Positions 43,567 through 53,323 are shown, counted from the stretch's first letter. The stretch is 64,000 nt of DNA from Saprospiraceae bacterium (GCA_016715405.1 JADKAE010000029.1:1-64000); one strand, 5' to 3'. The notes: a model not told the origin generated them from the sequence alone. Translations and numbers: made by a program.

Positions 43567-44343
43567 TTATGCGCGGATTTGGCGCACAAAATCGCGGGTG
43601 GCCCCGGCTACTTCAATCCCATGTAAACCAAGCGCTTGAATAAACGCACTGCCGATAATGGCGCCGTTGGCGTATTGGCAAGCGGTCTGAAAAGTATCGC
43701 TATTGGAGATGCCGAAACCGATCAATCTGGGATTTCGCAATTGCATGGCCGCTATTCGCTCGAAATAAGCCAATTGCCTGTCGGAGATGCCCTGCTTGGC
43801 GCCGGTAATCGATGCATCCGATACCATATATATGAAGCCCCTGCTCAACTCGTCAATTTCGTGGATTCGCTGTTCGTCGGTTTGGGGAGTGAGCAAAAAA
43901 CTGATCCCCATATCATATTTCTCAAAGAGCTGCTTGTAACTGCGTTCGTATTCGTACAAGGGCAAATCGGGCAGGATGAGACCGTCGACGCCCACTTCTT
44001 GGCAGGTTTTTATAAAGGATTCTTCACCGTATTGCATCACCTGGTTGAAATACCCCATCAGGATCAGCGGCGTATCGCTAAAGCGGCGCGCTTCGGCAAT
44101 TTGTTCAAACAAAAGCGCAAGGGTCATCCCGTTTTGGAGGGCTACCTGGCTGCTTTGCTGAATAGTAGGCCCGTCGGCCAGGGGGTCGGAATAGGGTATG
44201 CCCACTTCGATGAGGTCGACGCCCGCCTGGTCGAGTGCACGGATGATCTCTACAGTGTCGTCGCGGTGCGGATGCCCAGCTGTGAAATAGACATTGAGCA
44301 CCTGGCTTCGTTTATTCGCAAAAAGTTTATCTATTCTGTTCAT
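43567..44343 (-). CDS. trpA: tryptophan synthase alpha subunit
   Basis: 258 codons from the ATG at 44343. Shows YFTAGHPHRDDTVEIIRAL, catalytic Glu in LIEVGIPYSDPLADGPTIQ and Asp in VDGLILPDLP, with the glycine-rich phosphate loop near GFGISNSDTF and the final GAIIGSAFIQ. Cleaves indole-3-glycerol phosphate to indole for TrpB. Last gene of the trpEGDCFBA operon; the 35-bp gap to trpB is an ATTCGTC array. Confidence 0.96.
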   Translation of the reverse strand: MNRIDKLFANKRSQVLNVYFTAGHPHRDDTVEIIRALDQAGVDLIEVGIPYSDPLADGPTIQQSSQVALQNGMTLALLFEQIAEARRFSDTPLILMGYFNQVMQYGEESFIKTCQEVGVDGLILPDLPLYEYERSYKQLFEKYDMGISFLLTPQTDEQRIHEIDELSRGFIYMVSDASITGAKQGISDRQLAYFERIAAMQLRNPRLIGFGISNSDTFQTACQYANGAIIGSAFIQALGLHGIEVAGATRDFVRQIRA

Positions 44344-44347
44344 AATC

Positions 44348-44399
44348 AAACAATTCGAAATTCGTCATTCGTCATTCGTCATTCGCAATTCGTCATTCC
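44348..44399. repeat. heptamer array between trpB and trpA
   Basis: Six or so ATTCGTC/ATTCGCA words on the plus strand. The last codons of trpB (MTNCE) and its TGA stop are encoded by the array, which ends 5 bp before the trpA start. Confidence 0.7.
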
Positions 44400-45596
44400 G
44401 ATATACGTATCCAAATCCTTATCCCCTCTCCCCGACAAGCAGACAACCACCACATCGTCGGCAGAAAAGCCCAGTCGATCCAAAGCAGCCAGGGCATGGG
44501 CGGTTTCCAGTGCAGGAATAATGCCTTCGTTTTGGGCCAGGAAAAATCCGGCCTTTAGCGCTTCTTCATCAGTAATGCTCACGGCTTCTGCCCGGCCCGT
44601 ACTGATGAGGTGTGCGTGCAGGGGGCCGATGCCGGGATAGTCGAGGCCGGCGGAGATAGAATAAGGCTCTACGATTTGCCCATCGGGCGTTTGCATAAGC
44701 AAAGTGCGACTGCCGTGGATGATACCGCGGCTCCCCAGTACGCTGGTGGCCGCCGACTCACCGCTATGGACGCCGTGGCCGGCCGCTTCCACGGCGATAA
44801 GCCGCACGCGCCGGTCGTTGAGGTAGTGATAATAGGCGCCGGCGGCATTGCTGCCACCGCCTACGCAAGCTACGATGGCGTCGGGGTAATGCCGGTCGGT
44901 TTGCTCCTGTAGCTGGCTTTTCATCTCTTCGCTGATCACGGATTGGAAGCGGGCCACCATGTCGGGATAGGGATGCGGGCCCACTACCGAGCCAATAATA
45001 TAATGCGTATCCTCGGGATTGTTGATCCAATCGCGGATGGCCTCGTTGGTGGCGTCTTTCAGCGTTTGGCTGCCGCTGAGCGCGGGGCGGACTTCGGCGC
45101 CCAGCATTTTCATCCTGGCCACATTAGGCGCCTGGCGCTCCATATCTACGGCGCCCATAAAAACAATGCACTGCAGTCCCATGAGCGCGCAAACCGTAGC
45201 CGTGGCCACGCCGTGCTGACCGGCGCCCGTCTCGGCAATGATGCGCGTTTTGCCCAAACGCCTGGCCAACAGGATCTGTCCGATGGTATTGTTGATCTTG
45301 TGCGCCCCGGTATGGTTGAGATCTTCGCGCTTGAGATAGATCTGGGCGCCAAAAAACGCCGACAAACGAGACGCAAAATACAAAGGAGAAGGGCGACCCA
45401 CGTAGTCGCGGAGTAGTCGCCTGAATTCATCCTGAAAACTGGATTCTTTGATGAGTCCCAGATATTGCCGGCGCAGGGTTTCTACGTTGGGGTACAACAT
45501 TTCCGGAATATAGGCCCCTCCAAATTCGCCGTAATAACCCAGTTCATCAACGGCTATGGTAGCCTGCTGCGAGGGCGTAGTCGTATTATGCATCAT
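44379..45596 (-). CDS. trpB: tryptophan synthase beta subunit
   Basis: 405 codons. PLP Lys in NHTGAHKINNTIGQILLA (about residue 98), EFGGAYIPEMLYP, AETGAGQHGVATAT, and CVGGGSNAAGAYYH for phosphate binding. Joins indole to serine in complex with TrpA. The C-terminal five residues fall within the ATTCGTC array. It is separated by 22 bp from trpF upstream. Confidence 0.97.
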   Translation of the reverse strand: MMHNTTTPSQQATIAVDELGYYGEFGGAYIPEMLYPNVETLRRQYLGLIKESSFQDEFRRLLRDYVGRPSPLYFASRLSAFFGAQIYLKREDLNHTGAHKINNTIGQILLARRLGKTRIIAETGAGQHGVATATVCALMGLQCIVFMGAVDMERQAPNVARMKMLGAEVRPALSGSQTLKDATNEAIRDWINNPEDTHYIIGSVVGPHPYPDMVARFQSVISEEMKSQLQEQTDRHYPDAIVACVGGGSNAAGAYYHYLNDRRVRLIAVEAAGHGVHSGESAATSVLGSRGIIHGSRTLLMQTPDGQIVEPYSISAGLDYPGIGPLHAHLISTGRAEAVSITDEEALKAGFFLAQNEGIIPALETAHALAALDRLGFSADDVVVVCLSGRGDKDLDTYIGMTNCE

Positions 45597-45618
45597 GCAA
45601 TTGGCTGTTTTTTAACTA

Positions 45619-46275
45619 TTAATCGCCGCGCAAAGCGGTTATAAAACGGGCGATTTTATCTGTGTCTTTAAATCCGGGTTTGAGTTCGAAGCGGCTGTTG
45701 ACGTCTACTCCGGCAAGTTGCTTGTAAGGCAAAGCCCGAATAGCCGCCGCATCGGCTTCATCGATGCCGCCGCTGAGCAAATAGGGCGTAAAACCGCTAT
45801 ATTCACCCAGCAAATTCCAGTCGAACGACACGCCGTTACCACCCTGTAAAGGGCCTTTGGTGTCAAACAGGAACAAGCTGCACAAGCCTTCGAATGCAGC
45901 GGTATCGCTGAAATCAAATTTTTCATCTACCCCAAAGGCTTTGATGAGTTGGGCGCTGCGCAGCGAGCCGATACTCCAGTAGGTTTTTAACTCCCGGCAG
46001 TATTCGGGGCTTTCAGATCCGTGCAATTGCACAAAATCGAGCCGGTAGTCGTGTACGGCGTTTAACACGGCTTCTATTTCTGCATTGACGAATACGCCCA
46101 CTTTTTTGGTTTTACCAAATATGGCTTCGTTTTTGTCCATCCAGCTTTTGAAAGCCTTCCCATCAGCATTTCTGGGTGATTTATTATAAAAAATGAAACC
46201 GGCATAGTCAATGCCTAAAGCGATCACTTCCTCGATATTTGCCGGCTCGCGCAAGCCGCATACTTTGATTTTCAT
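45619..46275 (-). CDS. trpF: phosphoribosylanthranilate isomerase
   Basis: 218 codons. Opens MKIKVCGLREPANIEEV, with FVQLHGSESPEYC, FLFDTKGPLQGGNGVSFDW (catalytic Asp), and LSGGIDEADAAAI, GVDVNSRFELKPGFKD at the end. Length is usual. Upstream is a 146-bp gap to trpC that carries nested palindromes at 46309-46402. Confidence 0.94.
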   Translation of the reverse strand: MKIKVCGLREPANIEEVIALGIDYAGFIFYNKSPRNADGKAFKSWMDKNEAIFGKTKKVGVFVNAEIEAVLNAVHDYRLDFVQLHGSESPEYCRELKTYWSIGSLRSAQLIKAFGVDEKFDFSDTAAFEGLCSLFLFDTKGPLQGGNGVSFDWNLLGEYSGFTPYLLSGGIDEADAAAIRALPYKQLAGVDVNSRFELKPGFKDTDKIARFITALRGD

Positions 46276-46308
46276 GTCGTAGCTTGTTATTATGATATAA
46301 GCGTGAAG

Positions 46309-46402
46309 TCAATGTCATTAAGTTTAGCTTTTCATGTTTACTAAACTTTTGGAAGTTTAGTAAACATGTACCGCCCCTGAAAGCTAAACTTAATGACATT
46401 GA
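46309..46402. repeat. nested palindrome between trpC and trpF
   Basis: Outer arms of 22 bp (46309-46330 and 46381-46402) enclose an inner perfect 16-bp inverted repeat, CATGTTTACTAAACTT with its complement at 46353-46368, loop TTGG. Would interrupt the operon transcript with a long hairpin. Confidence 0.75.
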
Positions 46403-46421
46403 GCATGAAGGTAATGGGATT

Positions 46422-47206
46422 TTATGTTAGACTATTAATAAATTGAGCGCAGGCCGCCGCCGGGTCAGTAGATTTCATAAAATGTTCGCCGATGAGGAAA
46501 CCCTGGTAACCTGCCCGGCGCAGCAGTTGCACCGACGCGGGGTCTGACAGGCCACTTTCCGCCACTTTCACCACCCTGTCGGGCAGCAGCGGCGCCAATC
46601 GCAGCGCGGTGTCGAGGCTCACGGAGAAATCTTTCAGGTTTCTGTTGTTGACGCCTACCAGGTCGATATGGTCGTTGATTTTGTAGAGTTGCGATTCGTC
46701 GTGCAATTCCAGTAATACTTCCAATCCGTATTCTTTTGCCTGTTTGGCCAGCGCGTCCACGTCCCATTTTTCCAGGCATTCGGCGATGAGCAGCACGGCG
46801 TCGGCGCCCATACTTTTGGCTTCCAGGAGTTGGTATTCGTCGATGATGAAGTCTTTGCGCAATATGGGGATGTAGTGGTTGTTGCAACGCGCCCGGGTGA
46901 GGTCGTCGGCAGAGCCTCCGAAGAAGTTGAAGTCGGTGAGTACCGACAAAGCCGATGCACCAGCCTGGGTATAGCCGTTGGTGACCTGTTCTACGTCAGC
47001 ATCCAGATTGATGGGGCCTTTTGATGGCGACAGTCGTTTGAATTCGGCGATGATACCCGAAGCGCCTTCGCGCGTGAGGTGCTCGCGCAAGGATATGTTT
47101 TTCTCCTACAAAACGGGCTTTCGCCTAATATCCGGCGGTGGATGCCTGCTTTTCGGCTTATGACTTCCTGACGTTTGTAGTCGATGATGGTTTGTAGGAT
47201 GGTCAT
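46422..47206 (-). CDS. trpC: indole-3-glycerol phosphate synthase (two frame breaks near 47100-47120)
   Basis: About 262 codons when joined. The N-terminus (MTILQTIIDYKRQEVISRKA) is in one frame and the main part (IIAEFKRLSPSKGPINLDAD, ALSVLTDFNFFGGS, VLLIAECL, VGVNNRNLKDFSV, VAESGLSDPASV, GFLIGEHFMKSTDP) in another. Two one-base additions, one in an A run (T run on this strand) near 47108 and one near 47098, restore the sense FVGEKNISLREHLTREGA. Ring closure step of tryptophan synthesis. Lies 51 bp after trpD; a small hairpin occupies that gap at about 47220-47239. Confidence 0.9.
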
Positions 47207-47257
47207 TTGTTCTGCTTATCCCCCGCCTAAAGGCGAGGGTTGAAATGAAAATGGGAA

Positions 47258-48244
47258 TCAGGGGAGGAGGGCCTCGAGGGTGCGGAGCGCCTTGCCGCTT
47301 TCCAGGCTTTCGCGGGCTTCGGCGAGGCAATCCCCGATAGCGCTGCCAGGCTTCATGGTGTGGATGGCCACGCCTGCGTTGGCCACCACCACGTCGCGCT
47401 GGGCAGGGGTACTCCTGTTGTGAAGCACGTCTCTGAATATCGCTGCTGCAGCCTCGGGGGTTTCGCCGCCGTGGAGCGTGTTGGGCTCATAACGGGGAAG
47501 GCCGAGGTGTTCAGGCTGCCATAAGCGCTCCGATTCATTGGTGCGCAGCTTGAAAGCGCCGGTAAGCGATATTTCGTCGTAGCCGTCGAGGCCGTATACG
47601 ATGGCGTATTTGCGGCCGCGTTCCTGCATGGCGTATTGATACAGGCGGGATAATTCCAGGCTGTAAGTGCCGAGCAGTTGGTATTTGGTTTGCAGGGGGT
47701 TGATCAGCGGCCCCAGCATGTTGAAAAAAGTTTTCATGCCCAACTGGCGGCGCACCGGCGCTACTTCTTTTAATGCCGGGTGGAAAAGGGGTGCGTGCAT
47801 AAAACAAAGGCCCGCCCGGTCCAGTTGCCGGCGCAATTCACTGGTATCGTTGGTAAATCGATACCCCAGCGCTTCCAGCACGTTGGAAGAACCCACCGCA
47901 GAAGAAACGCCGTAGTTGCCGTGTTTGACTACCTTGTACCCTGCGCCGGCCACTACCACCGCCGCCAAAGTGGAAATATTAAAGGTGTTTTTACCGTCGC
48001 CGCCGGTACCCACAATATCTATGGCATCTATACCCTGTCCGTCGACGGGCACGCAAAGTTCAAGCAGGGCATCGCTAAAACCCAACAACTCCGCAAGGGT
48101 AATAGGCCGCATTTGATATACCGTCATAAAGCTGGCTACCTGCACCGGATTATAGGCGCCCTGCGCGATTTGCATGAGGGTGTCCCTCGCCTGGTAGCGA
48201 TCCAGCGTTTTGTGTTCGAATAATTGGTGAAGTATGGTTTTCAT
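47258..48244 (-). CDS. trpD: anthranilate phosphoribosyltransferase
   Basis: 328 codons. PRPP-binding GTGGDGKNTFNISTLAAVV (about residues 80-98), KHGNYGVSSAVGSSNVLEALG, and FFNMLGPLINP. Transfers phosphoribose to anthranilate. The gene starts 3 bp after trpG, so translation is probably linked. Confidence 0.96.
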   Translation of the reverse strand: MKTILHQLFEHKTLDRYQARDTLMQIAQGAYNPVQVASFMTVYQMRPITLAELLGFSDALLELCVPVDGQGIDAIDIVGTGGDGKNTFNISTLAAVVVAGAGYKVVKHGNYGVSSAVGSSNVLEALGYRFTNDTSELRRQLDRAGLCFMHAPLFHPALKEVAPVRRQLGMKTFFNMLGPLINPLQTKYQLLGTYSLELSRLYQYAMQERGRKYAIVYGLDGYDEISLTGAFKLRTNESERLWQPEHLGLPRYEPNTLHGGETPEAAAAIFRDVLHNRSTPAQRDVVVANAGVAIHTMKPGSAIGDCLAEARESLESGKALRTLEALLP

Positions 48245-48247
48245 AAC

Positions 48248-48841
48248 TTATACATTTTGAGCGACCGGTACGCAGTAGGTGAAAAAATTCTCCAGCATCC
48301 GGCGACCTTCGGGCGTGAGGATCGACTCCGGGTGGAATTGAACGCCTCTCACGTTGTAATGCCGGTGGCGCATTGCCATAATCGCCCCGGTGTCGTCCAC
48401 CGCCGTCACTAATAAATCCCCGGGCAAGCCCTCGCCGGTAACCGCCCAGGAATGATACCGGCCTGCCATGATTACCGGGTCGAGACCGAAAAACAAGGGC
48501 TCCTCCGGGTCTGTGATCCGCACGGGGGTGTCTATGCCGTGAAATACCTGCGAGAGGTTTTCCAGCCGGGCGCCAAAGGCCTCTCCTATCGCCTGGTGCC
48601 CCAGACATACGCCAAGGATGGGCTTGGTGGCCGCATATCGCGTGATGAGGGCCGGCATGATACCCGCATCAGCCGGCAAGCCGGGGCCCGGAGATAAAAT
48701 GATGGCGTCGTAATCCGCTACGGCCTCCAGGGTAAGCGCGTCGTTGCCGTATACTTCCACGGGCTGATCGAGGATTTCCTGCACATATTGCACAAGATTA
48801 AAAGTAAACGAATCGTAGTTATCCAGGACGAGGACGCGCAT
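48248..48841 (-). CDS. trpG: anthranilate synthase glutamine amidotransferase component
   Basis: 197 codons. Class I amidotransferase: LDNYDSFTFNLVQYV, LSPGPGLP, nucleophile Cys in ILGVCLGHQAIGEAFG (about residue 80), and His/Glu in VQFHPESILTPEG. Passes ammonia to TrpE. Could also serve 4-aminobenzoate synthesis, as TrpG/PabA often do. Starts 18 bp after trpE. Confidence 0.96.
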   Translation of the reverse strand: MRVLVLDNYDSFTFNLVQYVQEILDQPVEVYGNDALTLEAVADYDAIILSPGPGLPADAGIMPALITRYAATKPILGVCLGHQAIGEAFGARLENLSQVFHGIDTPVRITDPEEPLFFGLDPVIMAGRYHSWAVTGEGLPGDLLVTAVDDTGAIMAMRHRHYNVRGVQFHPESILTPEGRRMLENFFTYCVPVAQNV

Positions 48842-48859
48842 AGTCTTCTATTTATTCGT

Positions 48860-50299
48860 TTAAACATTATTTGTTTCAATAAATGAAGCTGCCAACAAGG
48901 CTTTTTTCAAAGCGCCGAGTTTATTGGTCACCTCCTGTAGTTCCTTGCGTTCGTCGCTGGCGGCCACAACGCCGGCGCCGGCCTGGTAAAACAGCGTATT
49001 ATCCTGGCTCATAAACGACCTGATCACGATAGCCTGGTTCATCTGCCCGTTGAAGTCGATGAACCCCAGGGCGCCGCCGTAGAAGCTGCGTTGTTGGTTT
49101 TCGTATTGCTGAATGAGCTCGATGGCTTTGTATTTGGGCGCGCCGGAGAGGGTGCCTGCCGGGAAGGTATCGCCAAATACCTGCATAGGGTTTGTGCCGG
49201 GGGGTAAGTCGCCTTCTACTTTCGATACCAGGTGGATGACATGGCTAAAAAACTGGATATCTTTCAGCTCGCGCACCTGCACATTTTTCGCGTGGCGGCT
49301 CAGGTCATTGCGGGCCAGATCCACGAGCATGATGTGCTCGGCGTTTTCTTTGGGGTCTTTTGACAGTTCGATGGCATTGAGCGCATCTTCTTCGTTGTCG
49401 CCGGTGCGGCGGAAGGTGCCGGCAATGGGGTTCACGCAGGCCGTTCCCCCGGATATCTGCATCTGCGTTTCGGGCGAGGAGCCAAAGATGCGGTAGCTGC
49501 CGAAATCGAAATAAAACAGGTAGGGCGATGGATTCACCGAGCGCAATACGCGGTACACATTGAAATCGTCGCCGGTATAGCGCTGGGCAAACTGCCGCGA
49601 AAACACGATCTGGAATACGTCGCCCAGCCGGCAATGGCGTTTGCCGAGGCTTACCAGTTCCATAAATTCTTCGTCGCTCAGGTTGCTGGTTTCTTCGCCC
49701 TGCAACCTAAAAGGGTGGGTAGTAAATTTGTGGCCGTACATCAGCGCTTCGAGCTCATCGATTCGGGAAGACCGGCCTTCCGGCAGATTTTCGACTATAT
49801 ACAGCGTATCGCGAAAATGGTCGATGGCGATCACAAAGCGATAGAGCGTATAGCGCAGATCGGGCAGGTCGTTGCGGCGTTTGGCGGGGTCGAAATGCAG
49901 CGTATCGAAGTATTGCACTCCCTCAAAGGCGGTATAACCGAAAAGCCCGTTGAAGCCTTTGTAGGGGGTATCGTATTCGACTTCAAAGCTTTGCAGAAAT
50001 TCCAACATCGCATTCGGCACGTCTTGTACCCCGGTCACGGGAGTTTGCCGCAACGTGCCATCGGGTTTCGACGTAGTGATCGCGCCGTTTTTCACCTCAA
50101 AAAATGCCAGCGCATCGAGCCCCAGGAACGACATACAGTCTTCTTTGCTGCGAAAATCATTGCTTTCCAGCAGCACGGGATCGGTAAAATGGTCGCGCAC
50201 CTTGAGGTACAACGATACCGGCGTGAGGGTATCGGCCATTTTTTTTCTGACCAGGGCCCGCAATTTGACGCGGGTTGAAAAGGCTGTTGCAGTATCCAT
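48860..50299 (-). CDS. trpE: anthranilate synthase component I
   Basis: 479 codons from the ATG at 50299; a TTG at 50326 lies inside the attenuator hairpin and is unlikely. The N-terminal domain has the tryptophan-feedback type element LLESNDF (about residues 45-51). The chorismate-binding domain shows FQIVFSRQFAQRY, NPSPYLFYFDF, SPETQ, PIAGTFRR, NAEHIMLVDLARNDLSRHA and GTLSGAPKYKAIELI. First structural gene of the operon; a leader peptide and hairpin precede it at 50325-50446. Confidence 0.95.
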   Translation of the reverse strand: MDTATAFSTRVKLRALVRKKMADTLTPVSLYLKVRDHFTDPVLLESNDFRSKEDCMSFLGLDALAFFEVKNGAITTSKPDGTLRQTPVTGVQDVPNAMLEFLQSFEVEYDTPYKGFNGLFGYTAFEGVQYFDTLHFDPAKRRNDLPDLRYTLYRFVIAIDHFRDTLYIVENLPEGRSSRIDELEALMYGHKFTTHPFRLQGEETSNLSDEEFMELVSLGKRHCRLGDVFQIVFSRQFAQRYTGDDFNVYRVLRSVNPSPYLFYFDFGSYRIFGSSPETQMQISGGTACVNPIAGTFRRTGDNEEDALNAIELSKDPKENAEHIMLVDLARNDLSRHAKNVQVRELKDIQFFSHVIHLVSKVEGDLPPGTNPMQVFGDTFPAGTLSGAPKYKAIELIQQYENQQRSFYGGALGFIDFNGQMNQAIVIRSFMSQDNTLFYQAGAGVVAASDERKELQEVTNKLGALKKALLAASFIETNNV

Positions 50300-50324
50300 G
50301 CTTGTTGGCTTTTGCGCAAACGAC

Positions 50325-50357
50325 AAGCGGCCTGCCGGGTGATCCGACAGGCCGCTT
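50325..50357 (-). promoter_or_regulatory. trp attenuator hairpin
   Basis: On the transcript strand, AAGCGGCCUG pairs with CAGGCCGCUU, extended by UCGG:CCGG around the loop AUCAC (14-bp stem). The tail after it is U-rich but not a pure run (GUCGUUU). The sequence UCACCCGG in the loop and descending arm is exactly complementary to CCGGGUGA at the end of the leader peptide frame (50388-50395), so a stalled ribosome upstream would allow the alternative pairing. Confidence 0.7.
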
Positions 50358-50383
50358 GGTAGAACAAAATAGTCAATGGCGCG

Positions 50384-50446
50384 TCAATTCACCCGGGAGT
50401 CCGAGAGATTGTGCCACCACCAATTGTTCTGTATGCGAACTGACAT
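50384..50446 (-). CDS. trpL: trp operon leader peptide with three consecutive Trp codons
   Basis: 20 codons from ATG (50446-50444) to TGA (50386-50384). It reads MSVRIQNN, then WWW (three TGG in a row, codons 9-11), then HNLSDSRVN. The stop codon overlaps the region that can pair with the attenuator hairpin 27 bp on. This is the layout of a ribosome-mediated attenuator: low charged Trp-tRNA stalls the ribosome on WWW. The promoter lies just upstream at 50474. It is in the same frame as the frame-shifted tail of the upstream barrel gene, but that read-through disappears when the G-run error at 50543-50549 is corrected. Confidence 0.85.
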   Translation of the reverse strand: MSVRIQNNWWWHNLSDSRVN

Positions 50447-50473
50447 AGTTGTATTACTAATTTTGAACTGCGA

Positions 50474-50505
50474 CAAATATAGGGGTAAAGTTTTTAATAA
50501 AACAA
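50474..50505 (-). promoter_or_regulatory. trp operon promoter
   Basis: TATATTTG on the minus strand at 50474-50481, a full match to TAnnTTTG, with TTG at 50503-50505 as a -33 candidate (21-bp spacing). The leader peptide ATG begins 28 bp downstream. Confidence 0.6.
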
Positions 50506-50534
50506 GACCTGATGAGCAGTTTTTGTAAAATGAG

Positions 50535-52967
50535 TTACTGTTCCCCCCCACTCTACCGGCTTCCGATTCAATGCCTGTAGTGCGTTTGCGCGACTTAACA
50601 TTTTCATTACCAAAACGATAACCCAAGCTCAGGCTGGCGCGACGGCTGTCCCAACGGCCACCGCCTTTGGCGTACAGTCCGTTAAAATTCGAAAAGCCGT
50701 CCCATCCCGTTTCATAAAAAATATCGCTTACATTGACTCTAACATTCAGGCGGTCTTTCAAGAACTTGCGTTGCAGGCCGAGGTCGAGGCTCCAGCTTGA
50801 TTCATACTCAAATACGCCGCCCCATACGCCGGGCCCGGAGTAATACCCCGAAATTTCGCCCGTAAAACCGGCGGGAAGGGTAAAGGTATGCTGCTGGTAG
50901 ATGCTATAGGTGAAGGCCTGCACATCCACCACGGCGCCTTCGCCATAATTGGCCTGGTTGTCGAGGTGCGAAATGCCTGCATTAAAATAGGCGCTCCAGT
51001 TTTTGAGGATCTGCACGGGTGCGCTCACATTAAAACTATAGATGGTTTGCTGCGCCAGGTTAGCCCAGGTAATAAACCCGGCCCGGGGGTCCACATCGTC
51101 GGGGGCGATGAGGCGGGTGATCTGATCGGTGGTGCGGCTATAAGCCAATTTGAAGTTGTACCTATAAGAAAGGGTATACCCCAATTCGAGGTTATTCACA
51201 ATTTCCGGCCGGAGGAACGGGTTGCCCTTTTCGTATGAAAGTTGGCTGATTTGGTTATTAAACGGGTTGAGCACGTTGTAATCGGGGCGGTTGATGCGCC
51301 TTCCGCCGTTGAGCGACAAAGTGTGCTTCGGGGCAGGTTGCCAGGTCAGTCCCGCATTGGGGAACCAGCTCAGGTAGTTCAATTCGACAGGCGGCTCTTG
51401 CAATTCCGGCAAAAAAGCACGCAGATCGCCGGTAGCATCCGTTTGCTCGGCGCGGAGCCCGACAGAGAAATTCCATTTTTCACCCAAGCCGCGGGCATAA
51501 TTGATATACCCGGCGTATACTTTTTCGTCGTAAGTAAACTCGTTGGAAGACCGGTTATTTTGAACGGGAAGGCCGTTTATTTCATCATAAAAGAGAAAGG
51601 TATTGTCGGAAACCACCTGGCTCAATTTAGCGCCGGCGCCCAGTTTGCCTTTCCACAACTCATCTTCGTAATCCACTGTAAACGTGTAAATATCGATATC
51701 GGTGGGCGTATCAAACCGGTTGATAATTTCGGTGAGCAACACTTCTTCCGAGGCATCGTAATAGCGGTTGGGTTGATAGCGGACGCTCCGGTTTTTGTAG
51801 CTGCCGTAATCCAAATCCACATTAAGGCTGCGGCCTTTGGCGTTATCGAAGCGGTAATTGAGGTTGTAGGTTTGCTGGGTCCTGCTGTTATCAGCCGTAT
51901 TGTTGGCTACCAGTATGCTATCGATATTGTCAGGCGTGGCTTCCAGGGCGAGGGTAATGCGGTTGTAAGAAGTATTGTCGGAAATGTTGTCGCCGCCGCC
52001 TGCCAAAAAACCGATGGTATGATTTTTGCCAGAAAAAATCGGCTCCCAAGCGGTAATTGTAATTGCGCCAGTCGTTTTTATGGTTGTTAATTTCGTGCTG
52101 CACCAGGTTGTTCTGGTAGCTTTCAAACAACATCTTATTGAAGCCGCCGCCGTCGCCCACGCTGCCTGTTCCAAATGCATTTACACTTCTATTGCGGTAG
52201 TTGGCGCTGCCGGTGAGGTTGGCCCGGTGGTATTGGCCCTGGCTGTAGGTGGTATTCAGCGAGCCGTTGGCGCCCAGGTTTTTGTCTCTTTTTAGTCGAA
52301 TGTCAATAATCCCGGCGTTGCCTTCTGCTTCGTATTTTGAGCCGGGGTTGGTGATAATTTCTATGCGGTCGATTTGTTCGGCGGGCAAATTCTGGAGATA
52401 ATTGCTGAGGTCCTGTCCGCCCAGCGGCAAGCGCTTGCCGTCTACGTAAAGCAGTACGCCGGCGCGCCCCAATACATTGATATTATCGTTGTTATCAACC
52501 GTCACATTAGGGGCTTTGCGCAACAGTGAAATGGCATCGGAGCCCGCGCTGTTGATGGTGCCTTCCACGTTAAAAATCGTGCGGTCGGGTTTTATTTCCA
52601 CCAGCACGCGCGAAGAAGTGACGGTGGCCTGGGCAAGTTCTATGGCAGAAGGGTTTAAGACCAAAACGCCGATATCAATCTGCTGGGTACCATCCACGCG
52701 AATGTCGGGTTTTCGAATATCATCGAACCCCAGGTAAGAAGCTTCGAGGAAATAGGTTCCGGCTTCGAGGCCCTGAAGCTCGAAAATTCCGTTTTCATCG
52801 CTTACGCCCACCTTAAACAAGCTGCTGTCGGACGTATTGTACAACACCACATTGGCATAGGCGACTGCGCCGCCCTGGTTGTCTTGCAAACGCCCGCGCA
52901 GGGTGGACATTTGCGCATAAATAGAAAGGGTACTGAGACTGATGATCAGGGTAAGAAATACTCTCAT
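50535..52967 (-). CDS. outer-membrane beta-barrel receptor-like protein (frameshifts at 52033-52038 and 50543-50549)
   Basis: About 811 codons when joined. Starts MRVFLTLIISLSTLSIYAQ (signal), then a carboxypeptidase-like beta domain (LRGRLQDNQGGAVAYANVVLY), a plug-like domain (SLLRKAPNVTVDNNDNINVLG, GVLLYVDGKRLPLGG), and a long barrel ending RASLSLGYRFG. One T added to the run at 52033-52038 joins the two frames as YRLGADFFSGKNHTIGF. One G added at 50543-50549 gives a natural end, VGGEQ. It matches the outer-membrane beta-barrel family 14-like receptors rather than SusC; ligand unknown. A hairpin with 9-bp arms sits in its leader (52969-53007). Confidence 0.88.
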
Positions 52968-53323
52968 GGTTGTCTTTTTGCGGGTGATTAAGCCCAATAA
53001 AGACAACTAACTAAAAGAATAGTTGCATGTCAGGGTATTTTTGTCGACTGCCAAGAAGCCAGCCGCCAATTTTTTTTCTGCTTTACGTATACTGCCGTAT
53101 ATCGCAATCGCACTTCAGAGGGAAATTTCGACGATGATCGAAAAAGGTGTGGAACTGTACGGATGGGTTTATTTGATCTGATTTCTCACCAGAACGCAGG
53201 CGCCAGGTTTCTTTCAGGCCGGGTCTTTTTACACTTTTTGATTCGTTAGCCGGGGAGTGACTTTCGTCAACGAAAAAAACCATGGTATCGGCATAACTTC
53301 GGAACACGAACAACCCTTCGCAA
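52968..53323. other. intergenic region between the divergent barrel and regulator genes
   Basis: 356 bp without a gene. It holds the inverted repeat GTTGTCTTT (52969-52977) / AAAGACAAC (52999-53007) immediately upstream of the barrel gene start, with an inner GGG/CCC pair, and an AT-rich stretch near 53068-53100. I see no heptamer array and no clear TAnnTTTG for the plus-strand gene. Confidence 0.6.

Noticed and set aside
50384..50540. Barrel protein tail running through the trp promoter and leader peptide
   Set aside because: Adding one G at 50543-50549 ends the barrel protein at 50535. The region downstream has a promoter box and a leader-peptide layout of its own.
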